A stretch of 64,000 nt of DNA. Origin: Cellulomonas humilata (GTDB lineage: Bacteria > Actinomycetota > Actinomycetes > Actinomycetales > Cellulomonadaceae). Both the position numbers and the translations under genes were made by a program. Below, piece after piece: positions 60,817 to 64,000 of the stretch. The DNA is taken from the NCBI RefSeq assembly GCF_013359775.1, contig NZ_JABMCI010000063.1, positions 183,171-247,170 on the forward strand, given 5' to 3'. The notes under the pieces were generated by a model. The model had not been told where the DNA came from and searched no databases. It worked only from the letters and a program-made list of their open reading frames with translations. Each line of letters opens with the position of its first letter. Positions within the stretch are counted from its first letter, which is position 1.

Positions 60817-63800
60817 TCACAGGGACTTCGGCTTGCCGCCCGAGCGCCCGATGTAGGTGAACCGCCCCGTCTCGTGGTCGTACACGACCGAGAAGTCGTA
60901 GCTCACGGGAGCCTCCCCGGTCTTGGTGCCGGTGACGACCAGCTTCTGCTTCGTCTGCGTCGGCTCGCTCGAGGGCATCTTCTCCGCCAGGTTCCCGGTC
61001 CACGTGCGCCCCGGGTGGTCGCGGTTGAGGGTCGTCCAGTGCCCCTCCTGGCGCAGCTCGTTCATCGCACCCTCCGCGGTGAACTCGTGCGTCTGGGGCT
61101 CCACCGGCACGGGCTCCGGCGCCGCCGGGAGCCTCTGCTCCAGCTGCGCCAACCGTGCCTTCGCCCCGGCGTGCCAGTCCTCGAGCTCGGCCACGTCCTC
61201 GATCGAGCTCGCCCGGTTGGCCTCCCCCTGGAGCTGGCGGGCCTCCTTGCCGAGGCTCTCCGCCTCCCGGATCAGCTCCGCGCGGCCGGCCGCGTCCTCG
61301 GGCAGCGCCTGGGCCCGCTGCGTCGCGTCGGACGCGCGCCGGGCGTGGGCCTCGACCTCACCCACCAGGGCGCGCTGACGCGGCACGAAGTCGGCCTCGA
61401 TCGCCTTGTTGTGGACCAGCACCGCGGACGACCCCACGTGGTAGGTGTGGGCGCCGCGGACCGTGACGTTGTGCACGGTCCAGCCCGTGCCGGGCCGGGC
61501 GGAGACCGCGTCGACGGCCTGGGTCCGGCCGTCGGCGGTGCGCAGCAGGTCCCCGGGGACGAGCGCACCGGCCGGGCACCACCCGGTGCCCTCGACCCAG
61601 AAGGGATGCTCGGGGCTGCACGTGACGACCTCGCCGCCCGTGCGGACGTCGAGCACCCGAGGCACCGTCCGGACGGCGGTCGCGATGACGACCTCTGTGG
61701 TGAGCAGCCCGGTGGTCGGGTCCTGCGCCACCACCTTGTCCCCCACCACGAGCTGCTCGATCGGCACGGGACCGTCCTGACCCCGCACCGGGGTGCCCGG
61801 CACGAAGCACCCGCGCGGGGCCTCGCTCTTGCCCGTGAGCCAGTCCCGCACCGCGCGCGCACTGCGTCCGAGGCCCGAGGCCATCTCCGCGGCGACGCTG
61901 GCGACGCCGGTCGCCATGCGAGCGAACAGCCCGGCGGGGAGCTCGATGGGTCGGAAGATCGTCCCGCCGGGAGGGCCCTTGAGCGCAGAGCGCGCCCCGA
62001 GGATGAGCCCGACGAACGTCACCGCACCCAGGACCCCGCGCTCAGTCTGCTCGCCCGCGGAGAGCTCACGGTTGGTGACGAGCTCCTTGCCGCGGATGCC
62101 CTCGATGATCCCCGTCACCCCGATGGTGTCCGAGAGCGCCAGCACGATCGCCAGGCCCGGGCGACCCTGCAGCTCCTGCTGCCGGAAGCGCGTCACGAGG
62201 CTGACCACGAGACTCACCGCGAGCAGGATGGCGCCCGCGATCATCACGGCCGCCCACGCCGTCAGGACGACGCTGAAGGCGGCCGCGATCGCCGCCACGA
62301 TCAGCGCCACCACGACGAGGACGACGAGCCCGATCGCGATCTGCACGATCGCGCGCCCGAGACCCGCGAGCCACCCGTCGTCGACCTGCGTGCCCGCCTC
62401 CCGCGCGCGGGTGCTGACGTCGTCGGTCCGTGGCCGCGCCGCCTCCGCCACGCTGCGGTCCGCCGCCTGCCGGATGCCCGCGCGGTACTCGCCGGCCATC
62501 TCCGCCAGCTTGCCGCGCACCTGGGCGACCGCGTCGTCGGCCTGCGCGAGCACCGCGTCGGTCACGCCCTGCTGACGCTGCTCGAGGCCCGCCCGGACCG
62601 CCGCCGCCGACTCCGAACGTGTCGCCCGCACCTGGGCCGCCGCCGTGGCGAACCCGTCACGGACGACGGCCAGCCGACCCGCGACGTCCTGCACGAGCCC
62701 GGCCCCGGCGTCGGAGAACCCCGTGGCCACCGCCGTGAACCGCCCCAGCGAGCCGTCCACGGAGGCCGCGACCTGGGTGCGCATCCCCGCGACGGTCGAC
62801 GCCATGCCGGCGCGCGCCGCCTGGTCCTGCTCCCGGACCCCGGGCAGGAACGGCCGCTCCGGCTCGGCCATCACGGTGGCGGCCTCCTCGGCACCGTGCT
62901 CCAGGTCGGCCTCGACCGCCGCCTCGACCGTGTCGAGCTCGCGTTCCGCCCCCGCGCCGCCCGTCATGAGCTCGGTCAGCGCCTGGCCCGAGGCCGTGTC
63001 GAGATGCGCGACCGCCGCGGACTGTGCGGCCGCGACAGCCGCGAGGTCCTGCGCGCAGCGGGCGTCGATCGCGGCCAGCGCCCCGGTGAGCCCGTCCCGG
63101 ACCGCGTTCGTCGCCTCGGTCCCCGCGGTCTGCAGCTCCGCGACGAGTGTCTGCTCGGTCTCGGAGAGCCGTGCCAGGACGTCCTGGGCGTACTCGGTGC
63201 ACCGCTGGGCGTGCGCCTGCGCCTGAGCGCGCAGCTCGCGCGGGACGTCCGGCTTCTTGGCGCGGATGTCCGCCGCGCTCTCGCGGCCCACCTGGCGGGC
63301 AGCCTGACGCTGCTCGGGGGCCGGCTCCTCCTCGCCGCTGAACCGTGCCGCCTCAGCCTCGCCCGCCTGCTCGCACGCCGCCGCGTCCGCCTCCAGCTGC
63401 CCGACGGCCCGCGCGGTCTCCCCGTCGGCGAACGCGAGGGAGCCGCTGCGCTCGGCGTCGGCGGCCGCCGTGAGCGCCTGCCGTCGGCTCGCGACGCCGG
63501 AACGGGCCGAGGCGACCTTCTGCGCGGTCGCAGCCGTGGTGGCTGCGACGTCGGCCTCGACCTGGGCGCGCAGCGCGTCCTTCTCCTGGGCGGCGGACGC
63601 GGTCAGCTGGGCGCGCGCCGCGGTGGCCTGCTGCAGGATGCCCGACGCGTGGGTCGCGCGCGCGGCACGGACCGCGGCGCTCTGGCCGACCACGTGCTGG
63701 CGCACCGACTGCTTGTGCGTCCCGAGCTCGGCCCCCGCGGTCGCCTGGTACTCCGCGGCCGCCACCCGCACGCCGGCGGCGTGCTGCTGCGCCTCCGCGC

Positions 63801-64000
63801 GCTTGTCGTCGAGCGAACGGGGGTCGTCCATGTCGGCGGCGACGTCCTCGGCGGACGGCATCGTCTGCGGGACCTGGGCGCGCAGGGCATCCGGTGAGCT
63901 CGGCGCGACGAGGGCCTGGGCTGCCGCGGCAGGCGCCGGTCCGGACGCGCCGGCCGCCGGCACCGCGGCTCCCGCCCCCTCGCCGGGCGGTGGGCCGGGC
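60817..64000 (-). CDS. Large polymorphic toxin-like protein with coiled coil, membrane segments and Hint domain (5' end cut off)
   Basis: At least 1060 residues; the frame is open through the right edge. From the N-terminal side: Pro/Ala-rich start, about 500 residues of Ala/Glu/Gln-rich coiled coil, two to three hydrophobic segments (nt about 62200-62360, QIAIGLVVLVVVALIVAA), then a Hint domain (nt 61408-61809) beginning CFVPGTPVRGQDG, with VVTCSPEHPFWV and ending VLVHN. The first Cys and the His-Asn end expected for autoproteolysis are present. A variable C-terminal region of about 196 residues follows (EFTAEGAMNELRQEGHW ... YIGRSGGKPKSL) and is the presumed toxin; its activity is not recognised. 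The architecture fits contact-dependent or injected polymorphic toxins. Confidence 0.85.
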   Translation of the reverse strand, partial: PGPPPGEGAGAAVPAAGASGPAPAAAAQALVAPSSPDALRAQVPQTMPSAEDVAADMDDPRSLDDKRAEAQQHAAGVRVAAAEYQATAGAELGTHKQSVRQHVVGQSAAVRAARATHASGILQQATAARAQLTASAAQEKDALRAQVEADVAATTAATAQKVASARSGVASRRQALTAAADAERSGSLAFADGETARAVGQLEADAAACEQAGEAEAARFSGEEEPAPEQRQAARQVGRESAADIRAKKPDVPRELRAQAQAHAQRCTEYAQDVLARLSETEQTLVAELQTAGTEATNAVRDGLTGALAAIDARCAQDLAAVAAAQSAAVAHLDTASGQALTELMTGGAGAERELDTVEAAVEADLEHGAEEAATVMAEPERPFLPGVREQDQAARAGMASTVAGMRTQVAASVDGSLGRFTAVATGFSDAGAGLVQDVAGRLAVVRDGFATAAAQVRATRSESAAAVRAGLEQRQQGVTDAVLAQADDAVAQVRGKLAEMAGEYRAGIRQAADRSVAEAARPRTDDVSTRAREAGTQVDDGWLAGLGRAIVQIAIGLVVLVVVALIVAAIAAAFSVVLTAWAAVMIAGAILLAVSLVVSLVTRFRQQELQGRPGLAIVLALSDTIGVTGIIEGIRGKELVTNRELSAGEQTERGVLGAVTFVGLILGARSALKGPPGGTIFRPIELPAGLFARMATGVASVAAEMASGLGRSARAVRDWLTGKSEAPRGCFVPGTPVRGQDGPVPIEQLVVGDKVVAQDPTTGLLTTEVVIATAVRTVPRVLDVRTGGEVVTCSPEHPFWVEGTGWCPAGALVPGDLLRTADGRTQAVDAVSARPGTGWTVHNVTVRGAHTYHVGSSAVLVHNKAIEADFVPRQRALVGEVEAHARRASDATQRAQALPEDAAGRAELIREAESLGKEARQLQGEANRASSIEDVAELEDWHAGAKARLAQLEQRLPAAPEPVPVEPQTHEFTAEGAMNELRQEGHWTTLNRDHPGRTWTGNLAEKMPSSEPTQTKQKLVVTGTKTGEAPVSYDFSVVYDHETGRFTYIGRSGGKPKSL

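Overview
The window is about 70 % G+C with dense, often overlapping genes (GTGA/ATGA junctions), many GTG starts and several probable leaderless starts. Gene content (secreted GH74 xyloglucanase with a CBM2, Mqo, SARP-type and ECF regulators, MsiK-dependent style sugar ABC operon without its own ATPase, [FeFe] hydrogenase) points to a cellulolytic, facultatively anaerobic actinobacterium of the Cellulomonas type (Micrococcales). No rRNA, tRNA, CRISPR array, transposase or prophage was recognised, so this looks like ordinary chromosome with some accessory patches.

Left part (1-25.9 kb): the tail of an App1-like phosphatase, a xyloglucanase behind a LacI-type palindrome and followed by two hairpins, mqo, DUF2277, a sigma factor/ogt pair, a pirin/YbaK pair, then a three-gene redox-signalling unit (response regulator fused to a thioredoxin-reductase-like domain without CxxC, a cNMP-binding histidine kinase, a UBP-type zinc finger) followed by a PAS-ANTAR-STAS protein and a SpoIIE phosphatase. 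An ECF sigma/anti-sigma pair faces a lipoprotein gene across a pair of matching ECF promoters that share an inverted repeat. Then come a small Rieske/b-type membrane module with a 30-residue peptide, dodecin, an endonuclease-family gene, and a minus-strand operon with a heme-oxygenase-like protein, a CDGSH protein and an alcohol dehydrogenase. An hsp20 gene carries a CIRCE element.

Middle (26-43.7 kb): envelope/stress genes (holin-like DUF1469, DUF3618, YihY, Mn catalase), a divergent flavodoxin / PNPOx pair with two DosR-like boxes, a putative injected-effector metallopeptidase with a DcrB-like partner, a MarR/quinone oxidoreductase pair, a very large fused [FeFe] hydrogenase that also has a DosR-like box and is followed by an ABC transporter, and a membrane LRSF/TPR protein of unknown function.

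Right part (43.8-64 kb): an alpha-glucan utilisation locus (ROK repressor, GH13 glucosidase, ABC importer, LacI repressor, secreted GH13 amylase with FIMAH), a sulfide-oxidation/sulfur-relay operon (Sqr, TusE-like, DsrE-like) with a third DosR-like box, a CstR-type persulfide repressor gene behind its operator and a truncated CoA-disulfide-reductase remnant, a zone of gene decay (frameshifted SDR gene, broken SARP gene), a vanadium-haloperoxidase-like gene, and a large Hint-containing polymorphic toxin that runs off the right edge.

The recurring theme is redox, low oxygen and sulfur stress combined with plant-polysaccharide use. The DosR-like boxes in front of flavodoxin, hydrogenase and Sqr suggest that these scattered operons answer to one low-oxygen regulator encoded elsewhere.
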